64,000 nt of DNA, taken from NCBI GenBank assembly GCA_012064415.1, contig SSNU01000062.1, forward strand, positions 303,097-367,096, read 5' to 3'. The position numbers and the translations under genes were made by a program. Shown piece after piece: positions 21,901 through 32,887 of this stretch (positions within the stretch are counted from its first letter, which is position 1; every line of letters begins with the position of its first letter). Source of the DNA: Gyrodactylus bullatarudis. Lineage: Eukaryota > Platyhelminthes > Monogenea > Gyrodactylidea > Gyrodactylidae. Below the pieces are notes generated by a model that was not told the DNA's origin, ran no database searches, and worked only from the letters and a program-made list of their open reading frames with translations.

Positions 21901-23121
21901 AAATTTCTCGAATATCTAGATTTTTGGAAAAATATTAACACGAAAATCTTACGATATTCTCCGGCCGGGATTTGTAGAAGAAACTAACATTTTTCAGTTC
22001 AATAGTTCCTTCCAAGTTGTCAAAAATAATTCCGGGAGCATCTTTATCTATAGCAGGTTTATGACTTATCGTCTCATAGACAGAAAAAGCAGCCGACTTT
22101 GCTGTAAAGATATCCTTGACAACATTTAGTCCAAAACCTAGACTGATTGTTCCAATGACTGTAATTAGTATAATTGATGTAACCCTTCCTGGATCGTAGA
22201 TGGTTGTTCTCGGATAGGGCAAGTTGTTCTCTTGTTTGATGAATTCTACTCCAGTATAAAATATGGCAGCAATGGCCAAGAAAAGAAAGAAATTTATGCA
22301 TCCAAACGCACCACCCAATGCAACATTTTTTTTGACCTCAGCTTTTGCTGCATCGATCAAATTTGTCCAATAAGATTTCAAGGATCTTTCTTCCCCTCCA
22401 AAGGCCATTACCACTTTGATATTTGTCAGAGTTTCCGAAGCTATCTTCCCAGCCCCTTCGTAAGCCATTTTCACACGACCTACATGTGTCTTCATCGTAT
22501 ATCCAATAATTCCAAACGAAACAGAGATAAATGGTATGCTTAGGCAACCCAAGAGTGCCAACTCCCATCCTAAATAGATCGCTATTATAAGGCCATTTAG
22601 AAAGGTTGATATCTGAATAATGAAGCCAATCAGCTTCAGATTTGTACCTTCCTCTATGTCATCAACATTTTGGGCTATTTTATTCAGCAGTGCTCCAGAA
22701 CTATTCTCGTGAAACCAGTCAAGATCTTGCCTGAGGATAGATCTGAAATATAATTTTCTTATTCGACTACATTGTCTCTTGCAGGAAACTTGAATGCACA
22801 GACCAGCAATAAAGTTAAGTAGGAAACTGCCAAATCCAATACCAAGGATAATGTAGAGATTTTTGTCAACACTTGAAGAATCATCAGTGTAGTTTACAAC
22901 CGAGTTCACAATCCTTCCATAGAATATCATCATTAATGGATTCAAGGCACCATAACCAAGAGAAAATAATACACTAACTACAATTAAAAGTTTGTCAAAG
23001 GAATCAGAAAATCTGAACTAAATTTTAATACTAAGAGAAGAGAATTACTAATTGAATGAAAGATACCGAACCATTTCTATCCGTAGGATCATCTTCTGTT
23101 GGCTTCATAAGAACAATGGCA
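18974..23121 (-). CDS. ABCB-type full transporter (P-glycoprotein/MDR)
   Basis: ATP-driven efflux pump of the plasma membrane with the layout TMD1-NBD1-TMD2-NBD2. Exons (minus): 23108-23067 (from ATG), 23017-21953, 21915-21586, 21523-21188, 21156-21046, 20987-20961, 20888-20754, 20717-20155, 20127-19987, 19946-19718, 19693-19343 and 19312-18974; phases close to give about 1,222 aa, near the ~1,280 of ABCB1. NBD1 has Walker [10 protein letters not shown], signature LSGGQRQR, Walker [13 protein letters not shown] and H-loop IAHRLTT; NBD2 has [29 protein letters not shown] and VAHRLTT. Both sites look competent. Introns include 24, 27, 30, 31, 36 and 37 nt. The first exon may start at an acceptor at 23121 with a further 5' exon unseen; its upstream side runs into the palindrome arm at 23148. 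The substrate cannot be told. Confidence 0.93.
19694..19717 (-). other. 24-nt intron in ABCB NBD2
   Basis: Begins GTATGT, contains CTAAT (branch-point-like) and ends CTCAG. It is in phase and has no stop, so it could be read through as 8 extra residues. Removing it gives exactly 16 residues from VLK to the Walker A glycine, the same spacing as in ABCB1; retaining it gives 24. Confidence 0.75.
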
Positions 23122-23309
23122 TCTGAAATAATATTAATTTAATTAATATATATTGAGAGTTGGTTAGACTTTGCTCTTCAAGTTTATCGATAGGCTTCCT
23201 TATATTTGAAAAAAAAATTAAAATTAAGAGGAATCCGCAAAACTCATGAGCTCATTGTTCTTTAAGTGAAAATAAATACTATTCTGAAATCAGTAAAAGA
23301 AGCATTTAA

Positions 23310-23315
23310 TTTATT
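23310..23315 (-). promoter_or_regulatory. Poly(A) signal, left-arm gene copy
   Basis: AATAAA on the minus strand, about 52 nt after the stop at 23367. It mirrors 25534-25539 in the right arm. Confidence 0.5.
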
Positions 23316-23366
23316 GAACAAATGAATGAATAAACCACATAAAAACGTAACAAGTAAAGATAACCT

Positions 23367-24021
23367 TCAGAATCCACCACTGGAATTTGAATTGAATCCG
23401 AAATCTGACTGAGTTGACTTTGAGAAGGTATCGTACATATACATGGACGACTTGCTAACCATGGAGCTTTCGTTGAGGGTGTAGTCTTTGTTGAAGGAAA
23501 AGTCGAGATTCTTGTGAGGCTTGTATGGCCTTTTCTGTGGGGAGGTGAAGGAGCTGTTTCTACTGCTGGTGCTGCTGTAGCTTGTGAAAGCACTGCTGCT
23601 CCCACTGCCAAAGAATCTTTTGCCACTGCTGTTGTTGTTGTTGTCGAGTCCAAAGTCAACGCACTTGTTGAAACTGTTGATAGAGCCGAAACTGCTCCTG
23701 GTGTTCTGTTGTAAATAAAAGAGGAACTCATGAGAATCATTCTAGTGTGGGATTGAATCGTCAAAACTCACATCGTCACTATCCAAGGACTCTTCAATCA
23801 AGTTGAGGATATGGGAGTGTAAGGTATTGGTCATTTCTCTGATGCAGACCAACTTCTCCTCAACCTTTATATACTCGGTCTTCTCCTCTGAGGATATATT
23901 GCAGTGTATGCACAAGGTATATTCTGAGCAGACTACTCAATCAATGCTGCCACCCCTTAATTACCGAATATCTACCTTCTCAAAATATGGTCTCAGCTCA
24001 AATGTAGTGCTCAACACAATT
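23367..24021 (-). CDS. Ser/Asn-rich protein, left-arm copy (5' end not found)
   Basis: Mirror image of the right-arm gene at 24828-25482. Its last exon is 23705-23367, preceded by a 66-nt intron (23771-23706) and an upstream exon that ends at 23772. The sequence appears identical to the other copy, so product and doubts are the same. It runs toward the 5' end of ABCB on the same strand, with its stop about 250 bp from the ABCB start. Confidence 0.5.
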
Positions 24022-24188
24022 CTGCGATAGCAACCGTGATCTGCTCAATAATTATAATGTACATTCCATACCAAAAGTAGACTCAAAAGTTAATTGATAC
24101 GTTCATTTTTGCCCTGGTTACTCAACATGCATTGAACGTTTTACTTTCGACTCAGAAATGATCAATTATTACATCTTTCTATCATTAT

Positions 24189-24389
24189 CAATAAAAATAG
24201 AGAGGTTCTGTACAAGGATATACAAAATAAATTCAATGTTATCTGGATAAATTTTTTTTGTTAGACAATATTTTTAAATTTCTTTTATGAAACCTTTTTT
24301 CGAAAATTGAATTTATTTATTGCCAACTTATCCAGATAACATTGAATTTATTTTGTTTATCCTTGTACAGAACCTCTCTATTTTTATTG
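24189..24389. repeat. Nested inverted repeat in the palindrome spacer
   Basis: Arms 24189-24250 and 24328-24389 (62 bp, ends CAATAAAAATAGAGAGG) are complementary with very few mismatches, around a 77-bp loop. A further inverted pair, 24249-24272 and 24416-24439 (TTGTTAGACAATAT), overlaps it with a different centre. The shape suggests a small non-autonomous transposon lying between the large arms. Confidence 0.75.
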
Positions 24390-24438
24390 ATTTTGTATAT
24401 AATTAGTTTTAAATAAATATTGTCTAACAAAAAAAAAT

Positions 24439-24451
24439 TTATTCAATCCGT
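24439..24451 (+). repeat. Target-site duplication, left (U4 retropseudogene)
   Basis: TTATTCAATCCGT, repeated exactly at 24593-24605 on the other side of the U4 copy and its A-tail. The match, length and placement are those of a target-primed retrotransposition duplication. Confidence 0.85.
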
Positions 24452-24583
24452 GGCGGTACCGTAGCCAATGAGGTTTATCTGAGGTGCGGTTATTGCTAGT
24501 TGTAAACTATACCCAATTGCCCCGCAATTCCGAGGTGAAACGACCTTGGTTTACGCAATTTTTGCAAGCCATCCTTATGGCTT
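24452..24583 (+). pseudogene. RNU4: U4 snRNA retropseudogene (5'-truncated)
   Basis: U4 snRNA pairs with U6 in the spliceosomal tri-snRNP. The copy carries the U4 5' stem-loop/kink-turn (CGTAGCCAATGAGGTTTATC, then TGAGG), the central domain (GATTATTGCTAATTG-like, here GGTTATTGCTAGTTG), the Sm site (GCAATTTTTG) and a perfect 3' terminal hairpin (AAGCCAT, loop, ATGGCTT). The first ~11 nt of U4, part of the U6-pairing stem II, are missing. An A9 tail (24584-24592) follows and 13-bp direct repeats flank it. These mark insertion by LINE-type retrotransposition, so it is a pseudogene. No snRNA promoter element is seen upstream. Confidence 0.9.
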
Positions 24584-24592
24584 AAAAAAAAA

Positions 24593-24605
24593 TTATTCAA
24601 TCCGT
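24593..24605 (+). repeat. Target-site duplication, right (U4 retropseudogene)
   Basis: TTATTCAATCCGT, directly after the A-tail of the U4 copy; identical to 24439-24451. Confidence 0.85.
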
Positions 24606-24827
24606 CTAATAAATATCTTGTTTTCCTGACAATGTTAGTAATCTATAGAAATAGAAGGAAATAATGATAGAAAGATGTAATAATTGATCATTTCTGAGTC
24701 GAAAGTAAAACGTTCAATGCATGTTGAGTAACCAGGGCAAAAATGAACGTATCAATTAACTTTTGAGTCTACTTTTGGTATGGAATGTACATTATAATTA
24801 TTGAGCAGATCACGGTTGCTATCGCAG

Positions 24828-25482
24828 AATTGTGTTGAGCACTACATTTGAGCTGAGACCATATTTTGAGAAGGTAGATATTCGGTAATTAAGGGGTGGC
24901 AGCATTGATTGAGTAGTCTGCTCAGAATATACCTTGTGCATACACTGCAATATATCCTCAGAGGAGAAGACCGAGTATATAAAGGTTGAGGAGAAGTTGG
25001 TCTGCATCAGAGAAATGACCAATACCTTACACTCCCATATCCTCAACTTGATTGAAGAGTCCTTGGATAGTGACGATGTGAGTTTTGACGATTCAATCCC
25101 ACACTAGAATGATTCTCATGAGTTCCTCTTTTATTTACAACAGAACACCAGGAGCAGTTTCGGCTCTATCAACAGTTTCAACAAGTGCGTTGACTTTGGA
25201 CTCGACAACAACAACAACAGCAGTGGCAAAAGATTCTTTGGCAGTGGGAGCAGCAGTGCTTTCACAAGCTACAGCAGCACCAGCAGTAGAAACAGCTCCT
25301 TCACCTCCCCACAGAAAAGGCCATACAAGCCTCACAAGAATCTCGACTTTTCCTTCAACAAAGACTACACCCTCAACGAAAGCTCCATGGTTAGCAAGTC
25401 GTCCATGTATATGTACGATACCTTCTCAAAGTCAACTCAGTCAGATTTCGGATTCAATTCAAATTCCAGTGGTGGATTCTGA
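24828..25482 (+). CDS. Ser/Asn-rich protein, right-arm copy (5' end not found)
   Basis: Best-supported exons are one ending at 25077 (donor GTGAGT) and a last exon 25144-25482, separated by a 66-nt intron. An upstream exon 24828-24872 is possible. The N-terminal part is an amphipathic helix (EEKLVCIREMTNTLHSHILN). The C-terminal 112 residues are rich in Ser, Asn, Phe and Lys (FGSGSSSAFTSYSSTSS, KRPYKPHKNLDFSF) and end NSNSSGGF; they look disordered. I do not recognise the family. The start is unclear: either the gene is 5'-truncated by the duplication, or translation begins at ATG 25015, which lies 32 nt after a TATATAAA at 24976. AATAAA follows at 25534. The large frame at 25085-25543 is a shadow in another phase. 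Confidence 0.5.
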
Positions 25483-25533
25483 AGGTTATCTTTACTTGTT
25501 ACGTTTTTATGTGGTTTATTCATTCATTTGTTC

Positions 25534-25539
25534 AATAAA
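25534..25539 (+). promoter_or_regulatory. Poly(A) signal, right-arm gene copy
   Basis: AATAAA, 52 nt after the stop codon of the right-arm gene. Confidence 0.5.
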
Positions 25540-28500
25540 TTAAATGCTTCTTTTACTGATTTCAGAATAGTATTTATTTTCACTTAAAGAACAATGAGCT
25601 CATGAGTTTTGCGGATTCCTCTTAATTTTAATTTTTTTTTCAAATATAAGGAAGCCTATCGATAAACTTGAAGAGCAAAGTCTAACCAACTCTCAATATA
25701 TTTTTCAAATTTTATTTTTTTTCAACGCTTCGTTCAAATTAATTTTAATGAGTTCAAATGAATGAGTTAGAATACAATCTTCTTTAGCTTCTAAATCTTT
25801 TCTACACATGGGCTATTTTAAATATAATTGAATAAAATATATTCTGGCAAATTAAATGGTATAAGAAACTGAAATTTCCAGTTTGAATTTATTTCAAGAT
25901 TACAAAATAAAATCAATATATATTCTCACTTTTTTTCTAACATAATAATTCATTAAAACTACACACTAGCCCTAATATTGGCCATATCAACTCATACTTT
26001 TGAGTTTTTATTTCAAACTTGCTATAATATTTAATGATATCATGTTTCTACTTCAAAGTAGATACACACAAAACTTTCATTTTTAATTACCATATCATAT
26101 AGTTTAGCCTCTTTCTCAATTTCATGATATCTCTGTTCACAAAAACTCGAATCAAATCCTTATTCATCGAATATTAAATTATTCCAGGCCTTGTGAATTC
26201 ATGATTATATTGGAGAAAGTTAATTTTCAATGTAAATTTCCTAATGTCATTCACATACAAATTGCAAATCGAGTCATCTTCCACCTTCAAGTCTGGTGAA
26301 CCCTCAATTAATATTTATGCACCCTCATTATTTCACAATTGAATTGTAGAATCTATCAATCATCAAAATCATTCCTTGATTGTATCTGGTTAGGGGGTAA
26401 AATTTATAGGTATTATTATTCCTATCCAGTCTATAACTACTAATAACTACTGCTATATATATCTGCAACGAGAGAGTCCATGGGAAAAGGGTAATTTATA
26501 AATGCATTTCATACGTTAATCAGTTAATGTATACTATACATTGTTTAGTAAACCTTGTACAACTTTTAAAATATTTATTACATTAAAATGTATATATCTC
26601 TGTATAGCACAAGAAATTGGACAGAATAAAGGAAATAGGTCAAGTTGAATTCCAGTTTCCTACAGTGGCAGTTTCAAATCAATTTCTTCATTCCTTAATG
26701 ATAACACAGATCAAATGACCAATGTCATTTATAAGAGAGAATTTTCTAATTCCAAGCGTTATTCTAAAATACTTTTTGGTTTTATTTTAATTGCCACCTA
26801 ATTATCAATGATTTTTAAAGAGAGAGTTGTTTCATATCTGTTTAGTAATATCTCGTAGTGAAATTCATTGAAAATTGAAAAATGACGAATTAATCTATTA
26901 TCGATCCCATAAATAGACTATAGTTAAGCGTGTCCTCTCTTCTAAAGGTATTGTAATACCTTTGTAATGTTCTGGAATTTTGGAATAAAACTTGTTGAAT
27001 TTATTCATAATGTTTCCTAGGCATTTGAAGCAAGATTGGAATAACAAAATTGAAATTATATGGGAGAATTTTCAATCTAATATGTTTATTATCATGAGAG
27101 AGCACGCGTTTCCACCCAAAGTGCGCAAATAGAGAAAAAACTTATCTCATTTATGAAATGGTCTCCTTTTTAATAATTCCTACCAGAAAAAAGGGAAATA
27201 CGGATAGTACTACACACACACATAAACCTAAGAACCATTGAAGGTTGGCTTGGAAATGAATGTACAAATCTGTATGCTTGATAATACACCCTTGTTTGGT
27301 TAGCCCGCTTCTTTACCTCCCTAAGAAAAAATAAAATTCAAACCCACTGAATAACCCACTCGATGCTAAAAACATTATGAAAACGAATAATCCATTCATA
27401 TATTAGAAGCAAGTGTCCCTAGTTTCAATGAATTAGAACGAGTGAGATATAACAACAAGGAATAAATATTCTTTGGGGATTTTTCCCATCTTTTTTTAGA
27501 AATTCAACCAGAAATTATGAGAATTGAAATCTGCGCATTTTACCATACAACACGAAGGGATAGGTGTTTTTTTCGTTTAAATTTGTGTAGTTTAGTTACA
27601 CTTTTACATGTTATAATTATACAGTTTCTAAATCCCTATCCTAAAAAAGATTTCTTTCTCCCAAAGTTCATTTTTCTGTATTAATATTCGACTTTGAATA
27701 GATTAAGCTTCTTTAGAAGCAGTGTAAAATATTTATTACTCAATGAATTCTGCAAGAATAATAATAACTTTTGTAACATTAACTTGAGAGAAACAAAAAA
27801 TTGAAAACGTTTTTTATTTAAAAATCGTATTACAGAAGTATGAAAATAATTGAATTTTGGAAATTTTCGTACATTTCTATCTATCTATCCTTAAAATTAA
27901 TATTGGCCATACTTTCAGTGCATTCTAAGAAAATCTGATCAATGCTAATCAGAATTAAATATTTTCTGGAAAATGGAATTCATGAATATATTTTCAAATC
28001 TAGTCTATAAGAAGACTGGTTTAGAGAGCATCAAGCTGAATAATTTTTATTTTATTAAAAAAAATTCAAAATTGGAAAATTTAATCGTTAAAAATATATT
28101 TAATCTTTATTTGAAAATACCGCCAAAAATGGTATAGATATCTTGGCCAATGCATATATAAAATATATAGTTTAAAATTAATCAGCTTAAAAAATAGTTC
28201 AAGATTTCCTGAGTGTCCTCAAAGCGCTTCTGTTATTATTTTTTTCAATTTGAAGAGATTATAAGGATGTATTTGATCCAGAGTTAATGAGGAACTATCT
28301 AACAACACAGCTTAACTTGCTGCTAAAGAATCAATTCTAGATATAGTTTTTGAAATGAATTCAGAAATTTGGAAATTAATCAATAAATACACCTTACTGA
28401 ATAGAGAGAATATTACTGTATAGAAATTTTATTGTTGTTTTTTTCTATTTTTCAAGGTACGTAAACAGTAATAATTAATATTATTGATTGTTAATGCAAG

Positions 28501-28689
28501 AATTCTCTACACACCAGATACAAACAAGCTGAGAGATAAAAATTAATTCAAATTTCTTTCAGAAGGTTTTTTATTAATTTTATTCTTCACCAGTTTTTTT
28601 TATTAAAAATCAATAAAAAATAGTGAAATCAATTTTGGAAAACAAGTTTCTCCAAAATTACAATCCTAACTCAGAGCTCATTTTAAGTT

Positions 28690-28805
28690 GGTTGATATGA
28701 AGTTGGGAATCTATGATTTTTACAGTAATCTCGATTTTTTTCGAATTTTCGAGAGATTTCGAAATTTCATCCATTCTCAAGTAGTGAAAATGATCAAAAG
28801 ATCAA
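28690..28805. mobile_element. Foldback element, partial copy (left half)
   Basis: GATATGAAGTTGGGAATCTATG followed by the family's interior (GATTTCGAAATTTCAT, AAAATGATCAAA). Only one end is present; about 800 bp further a right-half-like fragment occurs at 29590. Confidence 0.6.
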
Positions 28806-29589
28806 CTTGGCGATGTCGGTCGCTTGGCAAATGCTGCGAACTAGATCGATTTCAATTTTTTTAGTAGAATCGTCTGGCGATCCATCATTTTTAACCAATT
28901 TTGGATCATCAAAATCGAGAAATCAATATTCTAAAGCCTATATTTGACAAATAGATGAAAATTGATAAAAATTACAGTCAACATCAATGATGGATCTTTC
29001 TGTCTCTTGAGTTATAAAAACTCTTTGGCTAGTATCATAACGTGACTAAGAATAGCTCAAAAAATACCAATATTATAATGGGGTGTAACATTTATGTAAA
29101 AAAATTTCTATTATTATTTTTAAGACCGGAAGTTGAAACTGAAAAATATAGAATTCTGTGTACAGTGAGTTGAGAGTAATACAGAATGTGAACTGAGCTA
29201 AATAAAAGTATACCCCTCTTTCAATATCAATCATGACTACATTTCCAATAACCTTTTTCATAAACTCCTTCCTCCTTTCTAGCGTATACATTTTCATTGG
29301 TGGATATTGATAGAATTAATATATAAATTTAAAAAATAAAAATAAATAGCTACTCATCAATATACCACTTCAGTTCATAGTAGAGAATATTATTACCTTT
29401 CAATGAAAGGCTTTCATACCAGTATTATTTTTTTAGGCTATCTAAATAACAACGATAGCTCAAGTTGATGACTAAAAAGTTAATGAGAAAATATATTCTT
29501 CATTTTAACCCAAATAATTCATCCCTCTGTTTGAGTATGGTGACAAATGAGATTCATTCTTTTTTACACTCAGTACCAGAAATTTACCC

Positions 29590-29770
29590 TTTTTTCCAAA
29601 CGTTTTAAGGTTCAATTTGAACGAAAACCAATTCTTTAATCCAGTGCAAAAGTTCGAAAAAATGGGATTTTTTCGCCAAATTGAAATTTGAAAAATTACC
29701 AGAATTTATTCTTTAAATGGTCTGTAAAAACTCAAATTTTCGATGAAAAAATAGAGGATTTTGTAAAGTA
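29590..29770. mobile_element. Foldback element, partial copy (right half)
   Basis: Contains AAAATGGGATTTTTTCGCC and AAATTGAAATTTGAAAAATTA, as in the right half of the 13-kb copy, then a diverged end. It may be the other half of the copy at 28690, split by an insertion. Confidence 0.45.
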
Positions 29771-32587
29771 GTTTCAAATATATCTGATTGAATAGAAGAA
29801 AGCCAACACGAGAAGACCTACGTGGGAACTTTTGAACAATCTGTTACTCTTAATATTCCAGCTAGAGTTGACTTATTCTAATTACTATTTGACAATATAG
29901 CTTATTATTAATGTGGAAGATTGTATCCAAGATATTTTCCAGTCTCCCCTGGAATGACCTCTAGCTTGGCTAGCCATGGAAATAATAAAAAATGTTTATA
30001 TCTCACGTATATATCAATAATGATGGAATACACCTTTTAAAGTTTAAACGCACAGAGGTTGGAGTTGGTATTTTTCGGCTTCGTTTGAAAAAATATAAGA
30101 AACTCATTAAGTTTATTTCCTCCTGAATTTTAACTGCCATTTTCTTCCTTAGCGAATAAACTAATGTCTAAAATTAGAATTCGCCTTGTGAAGAAACTCA
30201 ATGATATTATACGTCTGTATATAGGAGGAATTTTGTGTAGTGAGGAATTCATAGCTAGCAATATTTTACCGACATTCATAAGTTATATAGAATTTATATA
30301 AACCAAGTTTTATCAATTCATCCTGCAAGGCAGAGAGAAGAAACCTGCTTTATTGTAAAGTAATTGATTTTTTTTCTTCATCAGGATATCTTGCTGTATC
30401 CGATACAGTATTTTTCTAATAATATAGAATCGATTTGCCACAATAATGACGAATTCCTCTGAATTTCTAATGGTTCTATTGTTCCCTAATGCCAGTGGAA
30501 TCTCCGACCTTGATAATGTTTTTGAGGTTGAGATCTAATAGTCGTCAGAACCTTTTAATGTTTGAAAAAGAATTCAATCTGGTTTCAAATGTAAAACCTT
30601 TTTCCGAGGCATCTTCAAGTTTCATTTATTAACCCGAATTTTAGGAGAAAAAAATAACGACTTCCATTTTTCAAGGATTTAAAAAATAAATTTATTCCCA
30701 ATATGCTAGGATATGTGTAGACAAATGATATTAAATACACTTGCAGTTAAATAAAACTACTTAACAGGAATATTATTGTTTATTATCATCATAGATGTAG
30801 ATTTATGCAGAGCATGTATAATTCTGAATTTTGCACATCCCTGCTTAGAAAATAAAAAAATGAATTGATCAATATTATTCAGTATTCTTCGTAGAATCCA
30901 ATTTGATATTTAATCGCAGAAGGATAAAATTCAATGAAATCATAGGGGGAACATTAGTTATGCACGTGTGAAAGATACATACTTGGTGATTGCCAAGAAA
31001 ATAAATTGGTGATAGATTCTTGTAAACATGCGTACAAAGTAACAAAAATAACTGAGTTACTTGAAATATTACAAAACTCTTGATCTACGGGTTCAGGATC
31101 AATCCAAGAGAGAAGAAATGTTGAAATTATTATCGAGTAAGTGTTACATATAGGCAATTTAATATTTGAATAGAATTCTTTTGAGAATAACCCTAAATAT
31201 ACCAATATCATGCATTGATCACTTTCAAATGGTTCGTTTTAATAACAAGAGATAAGGTTTTCAAATTGTTTTGTTCCATCAAATAAATAAATAAGCCCTG
31301 ATACGTCCTACACTACTTCCTTTCAAAATTTTGAGACCCACTAAAAATTATTTAATGAGTTCTCTGGGACTTTAAGCTACTCCTAAATAGGAGTCTGTGA
31401 AATTGTTGCTAACAAAAAAGCCATAGAGGAAATCTACCAACACCTAATTAAAATCATGTAAACTGTACAGGGAAAGGATTACTCCTGTTGATGCAATAGT
31501 GATTTTGGTCTATTGGAGACTGGAGGGAAATTCCATCACCATGTTTCTCGACAACATTTTCACAAGCTGGAAATAGAATGAAATTATATAAAAACTATCT
31601 CTTTCTGCCTTGTATTTCTTTTCATATATATATATATAAATGAGAGAATTATGAAAAAGACAATTTGTGAAAAAATTCATACATTTCTGTACGAAAGAAA
31701 TTATCTCCCATGTTTGCTATTCTTTATTACACACAGCCTTGTAAATAATAAAAGAACAAAGTATTCACAAGAATAAAACACAATATTATGTGTATATTTA
31801 TATATTTATTTTGATGTATACAACACAGTTATTTCTGATTTATACTTGTTCACTTTGTATAAAATGTTTCTTTCAACTATTTTATCTTTATATCTGAAGA
31901 ATCACTTTGTAAAAACCTGATACATTGTTGAAAAGTTCATTTAGAGAAAAATAGGCCCCCTACAATCACTGGGCTCTATTAGTTTGAGAAGGATTACATG
32001 CTCAGATGAAACTATCAGTTAAACCTGTAATCAATAAAACAAATAAAGGGTTACATTCGTGCTAAACATAAGACTGACGAAAATTTTCAAAATTTCTATA
32101 ATCCCCATCAATATGATAGATTTAATCATTCCACAAAATTTTTCTCTGAAATATCTTTTTAAACTTTGGTAGTTATGAAAATTTTCAATTGAAAAGCACG
32201 GTGTCACTCATCCCTTATCACATGTACACAAAGATGAACACATAATATCAGAAACGAGTAATACAGAGTAATGTCCACTGCCGCACACACACACTCACCT
32301 CAGAGGAGATGAACAAGAAGAAGGGCCAATCAGATTCATTCTTTCTTAATTAAAAAAAAAAAATTTGTATATAAATCTGGCATGTAAAAGCTGATGAGTA
32401 TGCCACGAAATAAAGCGCTATTCTTTAAAAAACTTGGCATCGCTTTTCTTCATGAATCTCACTATTGCTCAGATTAAATCAGAGGTCACCCAACACCTCT
32501 CTGCTAACAATTGAAAAGCGTTTTTCGGTCAATCAGAATTGTCATTTATGAAAAAATAATTCTTTTTTAATAAATTACAAAACAATT

Positions 32588-32676
32588 CTATAAAGATTTA
32601 AGCCATTCTTGAAATTGACTATAACGTTGTTCGCTTGCTACCTGACTATGTTGTCTTCTGGCTTGTATTGGTCTAT
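32588..32676 (-). CDS. Possible terminal exon of an unrecognised gene
   Basis: After an acceptor with a good pyrimidine tract (TTTTTCTACAG) an open frame encodes RPIQARRQHSQVASEQRYSQ then FQEWLKSL and stops. An ATTAAA lies a short way downstream. No upstream exon was identified, and the peptide belongs to no family I know. Its acceptor and first ~36 nt are duplicated in inverted orientation at 32788-32887, where the frame breaks down. Confidence 0.3.
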
Positions 32677-32887
32677 CTGTAGAAAAATAAAGGGGAGAGA
32701 AAGGTGTAGTATTTCTTAAAGAATAAGGATTATAAAGATTTCAGTGATTGTTATAGTAATCAGAATTATTAGGGTAATAACTCTGATAATTTTTATAATC
32801 CTTATTCTTTAAGAAATACTACACCTTCCTCTCCCCATTCTTTTTCTACAGATAGACCAATACAAGCCAGAAGACAACATAGTCAGG
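32641..32887. repeat. Inverted repeat, ~100-bp arms, 47-bp loop
   Basis: Left arm 32641-32740 and right arm 32788-32887 are complementary with few mismatches (GACTATGTTGTCTTCTGG and TGTAGTATTTCTTAAAGAA are exact). The left arm includes the splice acceptor and start of the putative exon at 32676. A transcript would fold into a long hairpin. Confidence 0.85.

Larger units (their letters stand above)
23148..24188. repeat. Large inverted repeat, left arm (1,041 bp)
   Basis: Pairs base for base with 24661-25701 (coordinate sum 48849). Frames on the two arms translate identically (152 aa and 75 aa pairs), and I saw no mismatch inside the arm. Homology ends sharply at 23148 and 24188. The left arm abuts the 5' end of the ABCB gene. 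Confidence 0.9.
24661..25701. repeat. Large inverted repeat, right arm (1,041 bp)
   Basis: Complement of 23148-24188. Beyond 25701 the sequence diverges from the left flank at once. Together with the 472-bp spacer it forms a 2.55-kb palindrome-like structure with head-to-head gene copies pointing outward. Confidence 0.9.
25702..32587. other. Long non-coding interval
   Basis: About 6.9 kb of AT-rich sequence without a recognisable gene. Short frames at 29073-29297 and 30954-31211 have no family resemblance. Two partial foldback elements lie at 28690-28805 and 29590-29770. Much of this may be regulatory sequence of the RBMS-like gene downstream, but nothing specific is visible. Confidence 0.45.

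Noticed and set aside
24819..25046. 75-aa frame on the minus strand of the right arm (mirror 23803-24030)
   Set aside because: Antisense to the likely exon and without splice context or family resemblance.
25085..25543. 152-aa Thr/Ala-rich frame in the right palindrome arm (and its mirror 23306-23764)
   Set aside because: It overlaps the better Ser/Asn-rich exon in another phase, reads through a good intron, and starts before the acceptor; it is a shadow.
29073..29297. Minus-strand frame beginning MKMYTLERRKEF with a possible donor GTATAC
   Set aside because: Only one short exon-like piece; no partner exon found within several kilobases.
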